64,000 nt of DNA from Trebonia sp963843745 (GCA_963843745.1 CAWJLP010000005.1:124001-188000), one strand, 5' to 3'. Positions 38,737 through 48,326 are shown, numbered from the stretch's first letter. Program-made: numbers and translations. Notes: generated from the letters alone by a model not told the origin.

Positions 38737-39843
38737 CTAGGGTGAAGCGCTCGTCGGGCGGGGGTCGCCGGCGGACAGGGCGACGATGATCTCACCGAGC
38801 AGCGGGGCGAACTTGGCGCCGTGGCCCGAGCAGGCCGAGGCGACGACGAACGGGCCGTGCCTGTCGAGGATGAAGTCCTTGTTCGCGGTCGACGTGTACA
38901 GGCAGGTCACCTCGTTGACCGGGGTACTCGCGAGGCCGGGCAGCCGGCGGATGACGAACCCGGTCGCGGCGTCGCGCGCGGCGGGGTCGACGGCGAAGTC
39001 GCGGGTCGCGGCGGTGGTGAGCTTGTCCCGGTCATCGCTGCCCAGCTTGATCGCGCCGGGCAGCTCGCCGTCCCGGCCGCCGGGCAGGGCGTAGAAGTTG
39101 TCCGCCTCGTGCTGGCAGATGACGATCGGCCACGGCTGCGTGGCCGCCTGCCGCGGCGCGAAGTGGAAGACCTGCTGCTGGGTCACCGTCAGCGGCGGCA
39201 GCGGCACCAGGCCGCCGATCAGCGGCGGCAGCCAGGCGCCGGCCGCGACCGCCACGACCGGCGCGGCGAACGCGCCGCTGTCGGTGTGCGCGACCGCGCC
39301 GTCGCCGCCCGGCGCCGCTTCGAGGCGCGTCACCGGCGTGCCGAACCTGACGACGGCGCCGCGCGCGGCGGCCAGCCGGAGCATCGCGGCCATCGCGTGG
39401 TCGGGGTCGAGCACGCCGGCTTCTTCGTGGTACATGACCTGGCCGGCGCCGGTGAAGTCGACATACGGCCAGCGTTCCGCGGCCGCCGCGGGTTCCAGCA
39501 GCTCGGCGGGCACGTCATTCTTGGTGAGCACCCGGTGCAGCTCCTCAGGGTCCCGGCGGGCGCCGAAGTCCAGCCCGCCGGTCTGCTGCAGCAGCGACTC
39601 CCCGGCCTTGGCTTCCAGCAGCCGCCACAGGCGGCCCGCCTGCCCGGTCAGCCGCACGTACAACGGGTCCGGGTACGCCCGGCGGAAGATCCGGGCGCTG
39701 CCGTGCGAGCTGCCGTTCCTGTGCCCCGGCGGGAACGCCTCGAGCACCACGACGTCCATCCCGCGCTCGGCCGCCGCCCAGGCGGCGGCCGAGCCCGCGA
39801 GGCCGGCCCCGACGACGATGAGATCGGCACGCGTGGCGGCCAT
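38737..39843 (-). CDS. FAD-dependent sarcosine oxidase-like enzyme
   Basis: Probable N-methyl amino acid oxidase (monomeric sarcosine oxidase / N-methyltryptophan oxidase type). ATG 39843 (GGAGG 7 bases upstream) gives 368 residues: FAD-binding LIVVGAGLAGSAAAWAAAERG, NGSSHGSARIFRRAYPDPLY near the active site, the likely flavin-attaching Cys in EVTCLYTSTANKDFILD, and SGHGAKFAPLLGE at the end. Substrate is inferred from family only. Confidence 0.88.
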   Translation of the reverse strand: MAATRADLIVVGAGLAGSAAAWAAAERGMDVVVLEAFPPGHRNGSSHGSARIFRRAYPDPLYVRLTGQAGRLWRLLEAKAGESLLQQTGGLDFGARRDPEELHRVLTKNDVPAELLEPAAAAERWPYVDFTGAGQVMYHEEAGVLDPDHAMAAMLRLAAARGAVVRFGTPVTRLEAAPGGDGAVAHTDSGAFAAPVVAVAAGAWLPPLIGGLVPLPPLTVTQQQVFHFAPRQAATQPWPIVICQHEADNFYALPGGRDGELPGAIKLGSDDRDKLTTAATRDFAVDPAARDAATGFVIRRLPGLASTPVNEVTCLYTSTANKDFILDRHGPFVVASACSGHGAKFAPLLGEIIVALSAGDPRPTSASP

Positions 39844-40158
39844 GAGGCACCCTCCGGGGTCAGGAAAGCCTGTCGATTGTGCACCCGACACTAGTGGAGC
39901 GCGACGGAGCAGGGCGCCAGGAACGGCCTCGGCGGCGGCGCCGCCCGCTCATTGCAAGTGCATTGTCCTGTGCGCGCCGATTGACTGTGCACGCAGATTC
40001 ATAGCCTGCGCTTTTCTGGTGTGCCGACGGAGATGGCGGCGCGCATTGTCGCGATTATTCACTTGGAATTGGCAATGCTTTGCGAGTCGCAATAAGCTTT
40101 GGGCTGCCTGGCTCTGACGCCGGAACGCGAGTGCCGGGCCATCGGCATCGGAGCGGTG
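39844..40158. other. Intergenic region upstream of the XRE regulator
   Basis: No gene. A+T-richer than its flanks, with TTGACT (about 39982) followed 15 bases later by TAGCCT, a weak promoter candidate, and short CATTG/CAATG repeats. Likely holds the two divergent promoters. Confidence 0.45.
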
Positions 40159-41058
40159 ATGAATACTGTGGCACCGGACGGCGAGCAGCCGTTTTCCGGT
40201 CTGGACGACCCGCCGGTCGAGGCGACGGTCCTGCGCATGATGCTCGGCGGCCAGCTTCGCCGGCTCCGGGAAGGCGCCGGGATCACGCCCGAGCGGGCCG
40301 GCTTGGAGATCCGGGCGTCGCGGTCCAAGATCAGCCGGCTGGAGACGGGCCGGGTCGGGCTCAAGGGCCGTGACGTCAAAGACCTGCTCACCCTGTACGG
40401 CGTAACCGACGAGGCGGTGGAGGACTTCCTCGCGCTCGTCAGGCAGTCCAATACACCGGGCTGGTGGGCCAAGTTCAACGACATCCTGCCCGGCTGGTTC
40501 GAGCCCTATCTCGGGCTGGAGTCCGCCGCGTCGACCATCCGCAGCTTCGAGATCCAGTTCGTGCACGGCTTGTTCCAGACCGAGGACTACGCGCGGGCGG
40601 TCACCAGGCCCGGGCGCAAGGGCGCACCCGCCGACGAAATCGAGGACTGGGTCCGGCTGCGCCTCAGCCGCCAGGCCCTGCACGCCAGGCAGAAGCCGCC
40701 GAGGATCTGGTCGGTCATGGACGAGGCGGTGCTGCGGCGGCCCGTAGGCGGGGCCGCGGTGATGCGCGCGCAGCTGAGGCACCTCATCAAGGCGGCGGCG
40801 ATGCCGCACGTGACGCTGCAGGTGGTCCCGTTCTCCCGTGGCCGTCACGCCGCGGAGAGCGGGTCGTTCACCGTGCTGCGCTTCGAGGAGCGCGACCTGC
40901 CCGACGTGGTGTACATCGAGCTGCTCACCGGCGCCATCTACCTGGACCAGCGGTCGGACGTCGAGCAGTACCTGGAGGTCGTCGACGAGCTCAGCGGCGA
41001 GGCGCTGACGCCGGACGCCACGACACGCTTCATCGAGCAGGTCGCCAGGGAGACATGA
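40159..41058 (+). CDS. XRE-family regulator with DUF5753 domain
   Basis: Helix-turn-helix regulator of the large actinomycete family usually paired with DUF397 proteins. ATG 40159 (GGAG 5 bases upstream) gives 299 residues; the HTH is GQLRRLREGAGITPERAGLE and RASRSKISRLETGRVG, and the ligand-like domain starts at WWAKFNDILPGWFEPYLGLE. Here the partner is a DUF574 methyltransferase whose ATG overlaps this stop. Confidence 0.9.
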   Translation: MNTVAPDGEQPFSGLDDPPVEATVLRMMLGGQLRRLREGAGITPERAGLEIRASRSKISRLETGRVGLKGRDVKDLLTLYGVTDEAVEDFLALVRQSNTPGWWAKFNDILPGWFEPYLGLESAASTIRSFEIQFVHGLFQTEDYARAVTRPGRKGAPADEIEDWVRLRLSRQALHARQKPPRIWSVMDEAVLRRPVGGAAVMRAQLRHLIKAAAMPHVTLQVVPFSRGRHAAESGSFTVLRFEERDLPDVVYIELLTGAIYLDQRSDVEQYLEVVDELSGEALTPDATTRFIEQVARET

Positions 41059-41915
41059 CCAGAACCGAGAAAGGCGCTCCGATGACCGCGGACGAGGCGC
41101 CGCCTGCGGACGGCGGCGCCGGCAGGGCCGGGCCACCGGGATTCGACACCAGCGTGGCGAACCAGGCCAGGATGTACGACTACCTGCTCGGCGGCAAGGA
41201 CAACTACGCCGCCGACCGGGCGGCCATCGACGCGCAGCTCACGATCTACCCGGACGTGGCATTCGCCGCCCGGGCCAACCGGGCCTTCCTCGAGCGCGCC
41301 GTCCGCTACCTCGCCGCGGAAGCCGGGATACGGCAGTTCCTCGACATCGGCACCGGCATCCCGACGGCGGGCAACACCCACCAGGTCGCCCAGGAGATCG
41401 CGCCGCAGAGCCGGGTCGTCTACGTCGACTACGACCCGATCGTGCTCGCCCATGCCCGCGCCTTGCTGATCAGCCACGAGGCGGGCGCGACCGACTACAT
41501 CCACGCCGACCTGCGCGACACCGACGCGATTCTCGATCAGGCCAGCGAGCTGCTCGACTTCGGCACGCCGGTCGCGGTCACGCTGATCGCGATCCTGCAC
41601 GCGATACCGGAGTCCGACGACCCGCACGGAATAGTCGGCAGGCTGATGGACGCCGTTCCGTCCGGCAGCCACCTCGCCGTCTCCCATATGGGGACGGGTC
41701 TCCTTGACAGCAAGACGCAACACGGCCTCGAGGACCACTCTGGCCGGGCGATGCAGCAACGGCTCACGGCCCGCAGCCGCGAGGAGGTAGCGCGGTTCTT
41801 CGCGGGCATGGACCTCGTGCCGCCCGGGGTGGTGCGGGTCGAAGACTGGCGCCCGGAACCCGGCGCCGGCGCCGGCCAGTCGGTCCTCTGGGGCGCGGTG
41901 GGCCGCAAACGCTGA
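41055..41915 (+). CDS. DUF574-type SAM-dependent methyltransferase
   Basis: Predicted class I methyltransferase of the S-adenosylmethionine-binding DUF574 group, frequent in actinomycetes; substrate unknown. The 286 residues have ARMYDYLLGGKDNYAADRAA, the SAM loop FLDIGTGIPTAGNTHQ, and VVYVDYDPIVLAHARALL. ATG 41055 overlaps the regulator stop (ATGA) with AGGGAG ahead; ATG 41082 is an alternative. A C-terminal remnant of a paralogue lies at 8791-8943. Confidence 0.88.
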   Translation: MTRTEKGAPMTADEAPPADGGAGRAGPPGFDTSVANQARMYDYLLGGKDNYAADRAAIDAQLTIYPDVAFAARANRAFLERAVRYLAAEAGIRQFLDIGTGIPTAGNTHQVAQEIAPQSRVVYVDYDPIVLAHARALLISHEAGATDYIHADLRDTDAILDQASELLDFGTPVAVTLIAILHAIPESDDPHGIVGRLMDAVPSGSHLAVSHMGTGLLDSKTQHGLEDHSGRAMQQRLTARSREEVARFFAGMDLVPPGVVRVEDWRPEPGAGAGQSVLWGAVGRKR

Positions 41916-41957
41916 CGCTCGGCTCTCGTGAGAGGCTGAGACCGGAGGTAACCGACG

Positions 41958-42821
41958 ATGAAGATCGGCTTGCAGATTCCGGACTTCAGCACCCCGCGCG
42001 GGCCCGAGCGGCTGGGTGCCGAGCTGGCCACGGTGGCCAGGACCGCGGACGACGCGGGGTTCGAGTACATCGCCGTCATGGATCACTTCTTCCAGATCCC
42101 TGCCGTCGGCCCGGCCGAGAGGGAGATGCTCGAGGCGTACACGACGCTGGGCTACCTGGCCGCCTGCACGTCGCGGGCCGCGCTGCTCACGGTGATCACG
42201 GGCACCGTGTACCGGGAACCTGGCATCCTGGCGAAGATCGTCACCACGCTTGACGTGCTGTCGAAGGGGCGGGCGTGGCTGGGCATCGGCGCGGCCTGGA
42301 ACGAGCAGGAGTCCCGCGGCCTCGGCATTCCGTTCCCGCCGGTCGCCGAGCGCTTCGAGCGCCTCGAGGAGACCCTGCAGATCTGCCTGCAGATGTGGCA
42401 TGGCGACGAGGCGCCGTACCACGGCAAGCACTACCAGCTCGAGCGGCCGCTCAACTCGCCGCAGGCGCTGTCCAGGCCGCACCCGCCGATCATGATCGGC
42501 GGCGGCGGGGAGAAGAAGACGCTGCGGCTCGTCGCCAGGTACGCCGACGCGTGCAACGTGTTCGCCGGCCGGGACGAGGCCCGCAAGCTGGACGTGCTGC
42601 GGCAGCACTGCGAGGCCGTCGGCCGTGACTACGACACGATCTACAAGACGGTCTACTACGCGTTCAACACGTCCCTGGGCGCGCAGCGGATCATCGATGA
42701 CCTCGCGACGCTCGCCGGGCTCGGCTTCGACGCGGCGATCGGGGGCGTGGTGAACGTATGGGACGTCAGCCCGGTGGAGTTCATCGGCAGCGAGATCATC
42801 CCCGTCGTGGCGGATTTCTAG
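41958..42821 (+). CDS. LLM-class F420-dependent oxidoreductase
   Basis: Luciferase-like TIM-barrel oxidoreductase, 287 residues, with MKIGLQIPDF at the start, WLGIGAAWNEQESRGLGIPF and HPPIMIGGGGEKKTLRL, as in the F420-dependent subfamily. An ATG with GGAGG 9 bases upstream sets the start. Substrate unknown. Confidence 0.88.
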   Translation: MKIGLQIPDFSTPRGPERLGAELATVARTADDAGFEYIAVMDHFFQIPAVGPAEREMLEAYTTLGYLAACTSRAALLTVITGTVYREPGILAKIVTTLDVLSKGRAWLGIGAAWNEQESRGLGIPFPPVAERFERLEETLQICLQMWHGDEAPYHGKHYQLERPLNSPQALSRPHPPIMIGGGGEKKTLRLVARYADACNVFAGRDEARKLDVLRQHCEAVGRDYDTIYKTVYYAFNTSLGAQRIIDDLATLAGLGFDAAIGGVVNVWDVSPVEFIGSEIIPVVADF

Positions 42822-42836
42822 GGTTCGCGGGGAGGG

Positions 42837-42860
42837 TCACCACGGGCCCGTTCGGGATAA
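42837..42860 (-). repeat. Dispersed ATCCCGAACGGGCCCGTGG element, copy C (inverted)
   Basis: Reads in the minus direction, between the LLM oxidoreductase stop and the convergent hydrolase stop. Confidence 0.85.
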
Positions 42861-42893
42861 TGCTCTTGCTTTTTGTCCTCGGGCAAGTCTTTC

Positions 42894-43651
42894 TCATCCG
42901 CGGGCAAGGAACTCTTCGATGGTGACGGCGAGGGCGACCGGGGTCTCGAACATCGGGTAGTGGCCGGTGCCGCGCATGACCTCGAGCTCGGAGTTCGGGT
43001 ACACCTGCAGCCAGGTCTGCTCCATGAACTCGGCAGGCTGGGTGGGGTCGTACTCGCCGGTGATGACCTTAACCGGCAGCTCGGCGCCCTTGACCTGGGC
43101 GGTGATGTCGGCGCGCGCCCAGGTCGGCAGGTAGCCGGCGAAGGCCTCGGCATCGGAATTGTCCAGCGAGTGCCGCACGATGGCGTCGACGAAGGCCGGG
43201 GGAGCCGGCTCCCGGTGGCGAAGTTGATGATCACCGCCCGGTTTTCCCTGCTGACGGCGGCGCCGCTGAACAGCGCCCATTCGTGCTCGCCGAGCGGCAG
43301 GCCGCTGGCCGGGACGGGCGCCACGCCGATGAGCCGGCGGATCCGGTGCGGCGCCTGCAGCAGCACGTGCTGGATCGCGACGCCGCTCATCGAGTGCCCG
43401 ACCACCGAAAACCGGTCCCAGCCGAGGTCGTCGGCCAGGGCGATCGCGTCGGCGGCGGCCTCGGCCATGGTGTACGCGCCCGGCTCCCCGCGGCGCGACC
43501 CGTAGCCGCGCAGATCGGGGAACACATAGGTGAAATCGGCCGTGTTCAGGTACTCGGGGAGGTAGCCCCAGCCGCGCGCGGAGCCGAACCAGCCGTGCAG
43601 GGCGAGGACGTGATGGTCCCCGGATCCGACCGTGACGTGCGAGCCACCCAT
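42894..43651 (-). pseudogene. Alpha/beta hydrolase with a -1 frameshift
   Basis: The first frame (from ATG 43651) gives an alpha/beta hydrolase start: VLALHGWFGSARGWGYLP (oxyanion HG), nucleophile elbow VVGHSMSG, up to INFATGSRL. The natural continuation (PPAFVDAIVRHSLDNSDAEA, then VITGEYDPTQPAEF and the catalytic His of RGTGHYPMFE) is in another frame ending at 42894. The switch falls at a run of five G on the plus strand (43198-43202); a sixth would restore one frame of about 252 codons. Either a recent mutation or a base-calling error. Confidence 0.85.
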
Positions 43652-43660
43652 GGCACGAAC

Positions 43661-44956
43661 CTAGCGGAAATTTCGCGACAATCCAGACCACACGTCGTCG
43701 TAATCCCGCTGCCGGTGGCCGGCCCGCATGGCCTGCAGCGTCGGGATGATCGTCCAGCGGCTTTCGAACATGAACGCGAGGGTCTCGTCGAGCTTCTGCG
43801 GCGTGAGCTCCTGGGTCGAGGCGCGCGCGTAGGTCTCGGCGTCCGGGCCGTGGCTCGCGAACGTGTTGTGCAGGCTGCCGCCGCCCGGTTCGAAGCCCTC
43901 TGCCTTGGCGTCGTAGGTGCCCCTGACCAGGCCCATGAACTCGGACATGATGTTGCGGTGGAACCACGGCGGGCGGAACGTGTCCTCGCCGACCAGCCAG
44001 CGCGGCGGGAAGATCACGAAGTCCACGTTGGCGAGGCCCTCGGTATCGCTGTGGCTGGTCAGCACGGTGAAGATCGACGGGTCGGGGTGGTCGAAGCTGA
44101 TCGTGCCGATGACCATGAAGGCGCCCAGGTCGTACTTGTACGGCACGTAGTCGCCGTGCCAGGCGACCACGTCCAGCGGCGAGTGGTCGTAGTCGGCGGC
44201 CCAGAGGTTGCCGCCGAACTTCTGCACGACCGTGGCGCCCTGGCGTTCTTCGAACGTGGCGTGCGGGGTCAGGAAGTCCCGCTCGCTGGCCAGGCCGTTG
44301 GCGCCGATCGGGCCGCGTTCCGGCAGCGTGAAGGCGGCGCCGAAGTTCTCGCACAGGTAGCCGCGGGCGGGCTTGTCCGGCAGCTCGACGCGGAACCTGA
44401 TGCCGCGCGGGATCACGGCGATCTCGCCGGGGCTGACGCGCAGCGGGCCGAGCTCGGTGTGCAGGTCGACCGTGTTCAGCTCGGGGACGAACAGTAGCTC
44501 GCCGTCCGCGTCGGTGAAGTAGCGGTCGCGCATGTCCTTGTTCGCGGCGTACAGGTGCACGGCCATGCCGCCGCGGGTTCTGCTGTCGCCGTTGCCGCCG
44601 ACGGTGTACAGGCCGTCGATGAAGTCGTGCGGGTGGTCCTCCGTCGGCAGCGGCAGGGCGTTCCAGCGCAGCCGGTTCGGGTCGGGCTCGACCTCGTCGA
44701 ACGGCGTGGACTTGAGGGTCCCGTTGGGGATCCTGCGGAAGGCCGGGTGCTTCGCGCTCGGCAGGATCCGGTACACCCAGGTTCTCCTGTTGACGGCGCG
44801 GGGCTGAGTGAACGCGGTGCCGCTGATCTGCTCGGCGTACAGGCCCATGGGCGCCCGCTGCGGCGAGTTGCGGTGCCGCGGCAGGGCGCCGTCAACGGCC
44901 TCGGTGGCGAACTCGTTGCCGAACCCGCTGAGGTAGCGGAACTCGTCATCGGCCAT
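43661..44956 (-). CDS. hmgA: Homogentisate 1,2-dioxygenase
   Basis: Iron enzyme that opens homogentisate to maleylacetoacetate in tyrosine/phenylalanine breakdown. The 431 residues begin FRYLSGFGNEFATEAVDGAL, contain GDYVPYKYDLGAFMVIGTIS and the metal-binding HRNIMSEFMGLVRG with PPWFHRN and later SLHNTFASHGPDAETY. No other tyrosine catabolic genes flank it in this window. Confidence 0.96.
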   Translation of the reverse strand: MADDEFRYLSGFGNEFATEAVDGALPRHRNSPQRAPMGLYAEQISGTAFTQPRAVNRRTWVYRILPSAKHPAFRRIPNGTLKSTPFDEVEPDPNRLRWNALPLPTEDHPHDFIDGLYTVGGNGDSRTRGGMAVHLYAANKDMRDRYFTDADGELLFVPELNTVDLHTELGPLRVSPGEIAVIPRGIRFRVELPDKPARGYLCENFGAAFTLPERGPIGANGLASERDFLTPHATFEERQGATVVQKFGGNLWAADYDHSPLDVVAWHGDYVPYKYDLGAFMVIGTISFDHPDPSIFTVLTSHSDTEGLANVDFVIFPPRWLVGEDTFRPPWFHRNIMSEFMGLVRGTYDAKAEGFEPGGGSLHNTFASHGPDAETYARASTQELTPQKLDETLAFMFESRWTIIPTLQAMRAGHRQRDYDDVWSGLSRNFR

Positions 44957-45091
44957 GCCGAAAGCCTCCTCGCCCCGGGCCGCGCGGTCGCGGGGCTGCG
45001 TCCGCGCCGGTGTTTGTAACGACCATCCCAGCTTTAGACGTTTCGCAGGTCAAGAGCTGTTAACACAATTGCCTATTTGGAGGTTTGGGAG

Positions 45092-45772
45092 ATGGCCGGC
45101 GACAGGTGGCTCACCTTCGACTGCTACGGCACGATCGCTGACTGGAACACGTGCATGCGGCAGGCCCTCGAACCGGTCGCCGGCGACCACGCGCCTGTGC
45201 TGCTGACCGCCTATCATCAGGCGGAACTGATCTTCGAGGCCGGGCCGTGGCGGCCGTACCGCGACGTGCTCACCGACGGGCTGGCGCTGGCCGCGCGCCG
45301 GGCCGGGGTCTCGCTGCCCGGCCCGGGGGCCGGCGCCTTCGCAGCGGCGTGGCCGAGGATGACCGTGTTCGACGACGCGGGTCCCGCGCTGACCGCCCTG
45401 GTGGAGGCGGGCTGGCGGCTCGCGATCCTGACCAACTGCGACGACGACCTGTTCGCGACGACGGCACCGCGGCTGCCTGCTTCGTTCGACGTGGTGGTGA
45501 CCGCGGAGCAGGTGCGGTCGTACAAGCCCGACCTCGGGCATTTCCGGCGGTTCGCGGAGCTCACGGGGGCGACCCAGGATAACTGGATTCACGTCGCGAA
45601 CAGCTGGGTGCACGACATCCTGCCCGCCGCCCGGATGGGCGTGCGCTCGATCTGGGTGGACCGCGACCTCACCGGGCATCCGGCCAAGCTCGCCGAGCGG
45701 CGCATCACCGCGATGCGGCGGCTGCCGGACGCGGTCGCCGACGTGAGCGTGCTGCCGGCCTGGCCGTCGTAA
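45092..45772 (+). CDS. HAD-superfamily hydrolase (2-haloacid dehalogenase-like)
   Basis: 226 residues from ATG 45092 (GGAGGT 7 bases upstream). HAD motif I is FDCYGTIADW, motif II ILTNCDDD, motif III SYKPDLGHF, and motif IV WIHVANSWVHDI. The cap is of the dehalogenase type; motif I begins with Asp as required. Divergent from hmgA. Actual substrate unknown. Confidence 0.88.
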   Translation: MAGDRWLTFDCYGTIADWNTCMRQALEPVAGDHAPVLLTAYHQAELIFEAGPWRPYRDVLTDGLALAARRAGVSLPGPGAGAFAAAWPRMTVFDDAGPALTALVEAGWRLAILTNCDDDLFATTAPRLPASFDVVVTAEQVRSYKPDLGHFRRFAELTGATQDNWIHVANSWVHDILPAARMGVRSIWVDRDLTGHPAKLAERRITAMRRLPDAVADVSVLPAWPS

Positions 45773-45776
45773 CGCT

Positions 45777-45833
45777 TTTCTGGCCTCTCTGGCCTCTCTG
45801 GCCTCTCGGGCCGCTCGGGCCGCTCGGGCCGCT
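45777..45833. repeat. Tandem 9-bp repeats between convergent genes
   Basis: About three CTGGCCTCT units are followed by about three CGGGCCGCT units, filling the space between the HAD stop and the TfoX-like stop. No gene. Confidence 0.8.
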
Positions 45834-46158
45834 ACCTGGCGAAATCCAGCGCCTCCGTCGCCAGGCCCGGCCAGGGCAGCGGGCAGTCGGGCGCCACGGT
45901 GAACCACTCCCGCATCGGCGTGCCCTTGTTCGCGTCGAACCGCGCGCCGTGGCCCGCCGCGATCAGCTCGTCGACCCGCTGGCCGGGCAGCTTGACCACG
46001 AGGGCGCCGCGCACGAACATGGCGAAGATCTTGCCGCGGTACCGCAGCGCGCTGCGGCCGAAACCGCTGCCGCCGTGCGGCAGTGTCACGCCGTCGATGT
46101 CGCTGAATTCGCCGAGGAGGTCCTCGAAGCGCATCTCCGGCGAGAGGTCTGCCGTCAT
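45832..46158 (-). CDS. TfoX N-terminal domain-like small protein
   Basis: 108 residues resembling the stand-alone TfoX/Sxy N-terminal domain group: SGFGRSALRYRGKIFAMFVRGALVVKL in two pieces (GFGRSALRYRGKIFAMF, ALVVKLPGQRVDELI) then the FDANKGTPMREW segment. Function not established; the family is not known to regulate competence in actinobacteria. Divergent from the DinB-like gene by 23 bases. Confidence 0.78.
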   Translation of the reverse strand: MTADLSPEMRFEDLLGEFSDIDGVTLPHGGSGFGRSALRYRGKIFAMFVRGALVVKLPGQRVDELIAAGHGARFDANKGTPMREWFTVAPDCPLPWPGLATEALDFAR

Positions 46159-46181
46159 GCGGACAGGGTAAGCCTTCAGCT

Positions 46182-46700
46182 ATGACAAGTGCGGGCCTGA
46201 TCACCGACGCGTTCGGGCGGATCAGGGAAACGGTCACCGATACGCTGTACGGCCTGACCGCGGAGCAGCTCACCTACCGGATCGACGCGGACGCGAACCC
46301 GATCACGTGGCTGATCTGGCACCTCACCAGGATCCAGGACGACCACGTGTCGGCCGCGTTCGGGGTGCCGCAGGTATGGTCGGACGGCGGCTGGGCGGCG
46401 CGGTTCGGCCTGCCGCCCGACTCGTCGGACACCGGGTACGGGCACAACAGGGTCCAGGTCGGCGCCGTCAGTGAAGCGTGCGCCGCGTCGGCGCTGCTCG
46501 CGGACTACCACGAGGCGGTCTACGAGCAGACGGTCAAGCTCGTCTCCGGCATCACCGACGCGGACCTCGACCGCGTGGTCGACCGGTCGTGGCGGCCGCC
46601 GGTGACGCTCGGCGTGCGGCTGGTCAGCGTGCTCAACGACGATGCGCAGCACGCCGGGCAGGCGGCGTTCGTCCGGGGCATCGTGCTGCGCGCGGGCTAG
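46182..46700 (+). CDS. DinB-like mycothiol-dependent enzyme family protein
   Basis: Four-helix DinB/DUF664 protein, 172 residues. The metal-binding His residues are visible in ITWLIWHLTRIQDDHV and LNDDAQHAGQAAFVRG. Members include mycothiol-dependent transferases, but the specific reaction is unknown. Its stop overlaps the convergent methyltransferase stop at CTAG. Confidence 0.85.
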   Translation: MTSAGLITDAFGRIRETVTDTLYGLTAEQLTYRIDADANPITWLIWHLTRIQDDHVSAAFGVPQVWSDGGWAARFGLPPDSSDTGYGHNRVQVGAVSEACAASALLADYHEAVYEQTVKLVSGITDADLDRVVDRSWRPPVTLGVRLVSVLNDDAQHAGQAAFVRGIVLRAG

Positions 46701-47947
46701 CCGGCCGGGGTGGGGGTGCCGGGGTCGGTGCAGATCAGGCCCCAGGGCTTGTCGTTGACGCGGGTGAGGACGACCGTGGCGCGGTGCGGGCCGCTGAGCT
46801 TAAGGCGGCGGCGGATCTGGTCGACGTCGCCAGCGAGGCCGCGGCGGCGGATGTCCGCCGCGCCGACGCCGAGCTCGCGCAGCCGGGTGGCGAACCGCTT
46901 CTCGTTCCACGGGGCGGACTCGACGACGCGCAGCGTCCGCGCGAAGGGCGTTGCTATCTGCTGGTCGGCCGTCAGGAAGGCGATCCGCGGGTCGATCTTC
47001 CGCGCGCCGAGCAGCCGGGCGAGATCCTCCACGAGCCCGGCCCTGGTGACCGCGGGGCTGGGATCGAGCAGGTACGCCCCCGGCTCGCTCACGTCGACGG
47101 GATCGGCCCCGGTGCCGACCCCGGTGCCGGGCTTGGCGAGTGCGCGGGTCAGCGTGTCGCCGGCCGGCAGGATCGTGGCGCGCCGCTGGGCGGTGGCGAA
47201 CGCCGGCGACCACAGCACGGCTTCCTTGAGGTCACGGCCGTCGGCGATGAACTCGGCCTCCCAGCCCGGCGGGATCAGCTCGGCGGGCAGGCCGGGCGCG
47301 GCCTTGACGCAGACGGCGGGGACCTGGCCGACGAGGGCGAGGCACCAGTCGAGCGGCGGCTGCGACACCCCGGCGGGGAACCGGCGCGTCCCGGCCCGGC
47401 GGGCCGGGTCGATGAAGACCGCGTCGACGCCGTCCAGTGCGATGTCGCGCACGTCCGCGACGCAGGCGCGGACCCGGCCGGCTTCCCCGTAGACGCCGGC
47501 GTTGTGGATGGCGAGCCGGGCATGGATCTCGTCGCGGTCGACGGCGAGCACGATCTCCGGTGATTCCGGCTCCGGTGATTCCGGCTCCGCGGCCGGCCGC
47601 GGCGCCGCGAGCGCGATCAGGTCGCCGCCGATGCCGCAGCACAGGTCGGCCACCCGCCGCGCGCCGCCGAAGCGTGCCGCCCGGTGCCGCGCGATCGTTT
47701 CCGACGACGACTGCTGATAGCCGGCCCGCGTGAACAGCATCTCCATCGCGCGGCTGAACTTCTCCCTGGCCACCAGCCGCAGCTCGTGCTGGGCGACGGC
47801 CGCGGCCGCGAGGCTCGCCGGGTATTCGCGCCGCAAGGCCGCGGCGACCGCCAGCTCGGATCCTGGCGCGTCGCCCAGCAGCGTGGCGGCCCGCGTGAGG
47901 GCCTCGCGTCCCAGTGGTGACAGCAGCACGGCGGGGTTCTCGTTCAT
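46697..47947 (-). CDS. Class I methyltransferase with C-terminal THUMP-like domain
   Basis: 416-residue predicted RNA or protein methyltransferase. The SAM site is RRVADLCCGIGGDLIALA, followed by an acidic AVDRDEIHARLAIHNA and FIDPARRAG; the C-terminal 90 residues (GADIRRRGL region) match the THUMP-like fold found in this actinobacterial group. A small internal duplication (EPESPEPESPE) sits between the SAM loop and strand 2. Substrate unknown. Confidence 0.83.
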   Translation of the reverse strand: MNENPAVLLSPLGREALTRAATLLGDAPGSELAVAAALRREYPASLAAAAVAQHELRLVAREKFSRAMEMLFTRAGYQQSSSETIARHRAARFGGARRVADLCCGIGGDLIALAAPRPAAEPESPEPESPEIVLAVDRDEIHARLAIHNAGVYGEAGRVRACVADVRDIALDGVDAVFIDPARRAGTRRFPAGVSQPPLDWCLALVGQVPAVCVKAAPGLPAELIPPGWEAEFIADGRDLKEAVLWSPAFATAQRRATILPAGDTLTRALAKPGTGVGTGADPVDVSEPGAYLLDPSPAVTRAGLVEDLARLLGARKIDPRIAFLTADQQIATPFARTLRVVESAPWNEKRFATRLRELGVGAADIRRRGLAGDVDQIRRRLKLSGPHRATVVLTRVNDKPWGLICTDPGTPTPAG

Positions 47948-48002
47948 GACCTGAACGAGTCAACCACCGTCCGCCGCCGGGCAGGACCTCAGTGCGGGCT
48001 TG

Positions 48003-48191
48003 TTACGAACTCACGAGGACGTGCCGGCGGCGCTCGGCGCTGGCCGGCCGGTGATAGTAGCGCGTCGCCGCCCCCGGGACCGGCCGCCCGTCCATGCGAG
48101 CCGGCCAGACCGCCCGCGTTCCGTGCGGCAGCAGCAGCGTGTGCCACATGAGTCCGTTGTAGTAGGTCTTCGTGACCCTGCTCGTCGCCAT
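48003..48191 (-). CDS. Small hypothetical protein
   Basis: 62 residues (TKTYYNGLMWHTLLLPHG in the first third, basic C-terminus). ATG 48191 is preceded by GGGGG at 6 bases. Composition is less biased than a random shadow frame and the start signal is good, but I recognise no family. Confidence 0.5.
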   Translation of the reverse strand: MATSRVTKTYYNGLMWHTLLLPHGTRAVWPARMDGRPVPGAATRYYHRPASAERRRHVLVSS

Positions 48192-48303
48192 GGTGATCCC
48201 CCATTGCTCACGGCGCGCCCCTGTGGCGCGTCCTGCATCCAGGGTCGGTGGCGAGGGTTAAGCGACGGCCAAGCCGTGATTGAGCGCCAGTTATCGAGTA
48301 TTC

Positions 48304-48326
48304 AGTTCGAACGGGCCCGTGGTGAC
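48304..48326 (+). repeat. Dispersed CGAACGGGCCCGTGGTGACT element, copy D
   Basis: Matches copies A-C except for GTT in place of CCC at the left edge; lies upstream of the small Cys protein gene. Confidence 0.85.
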
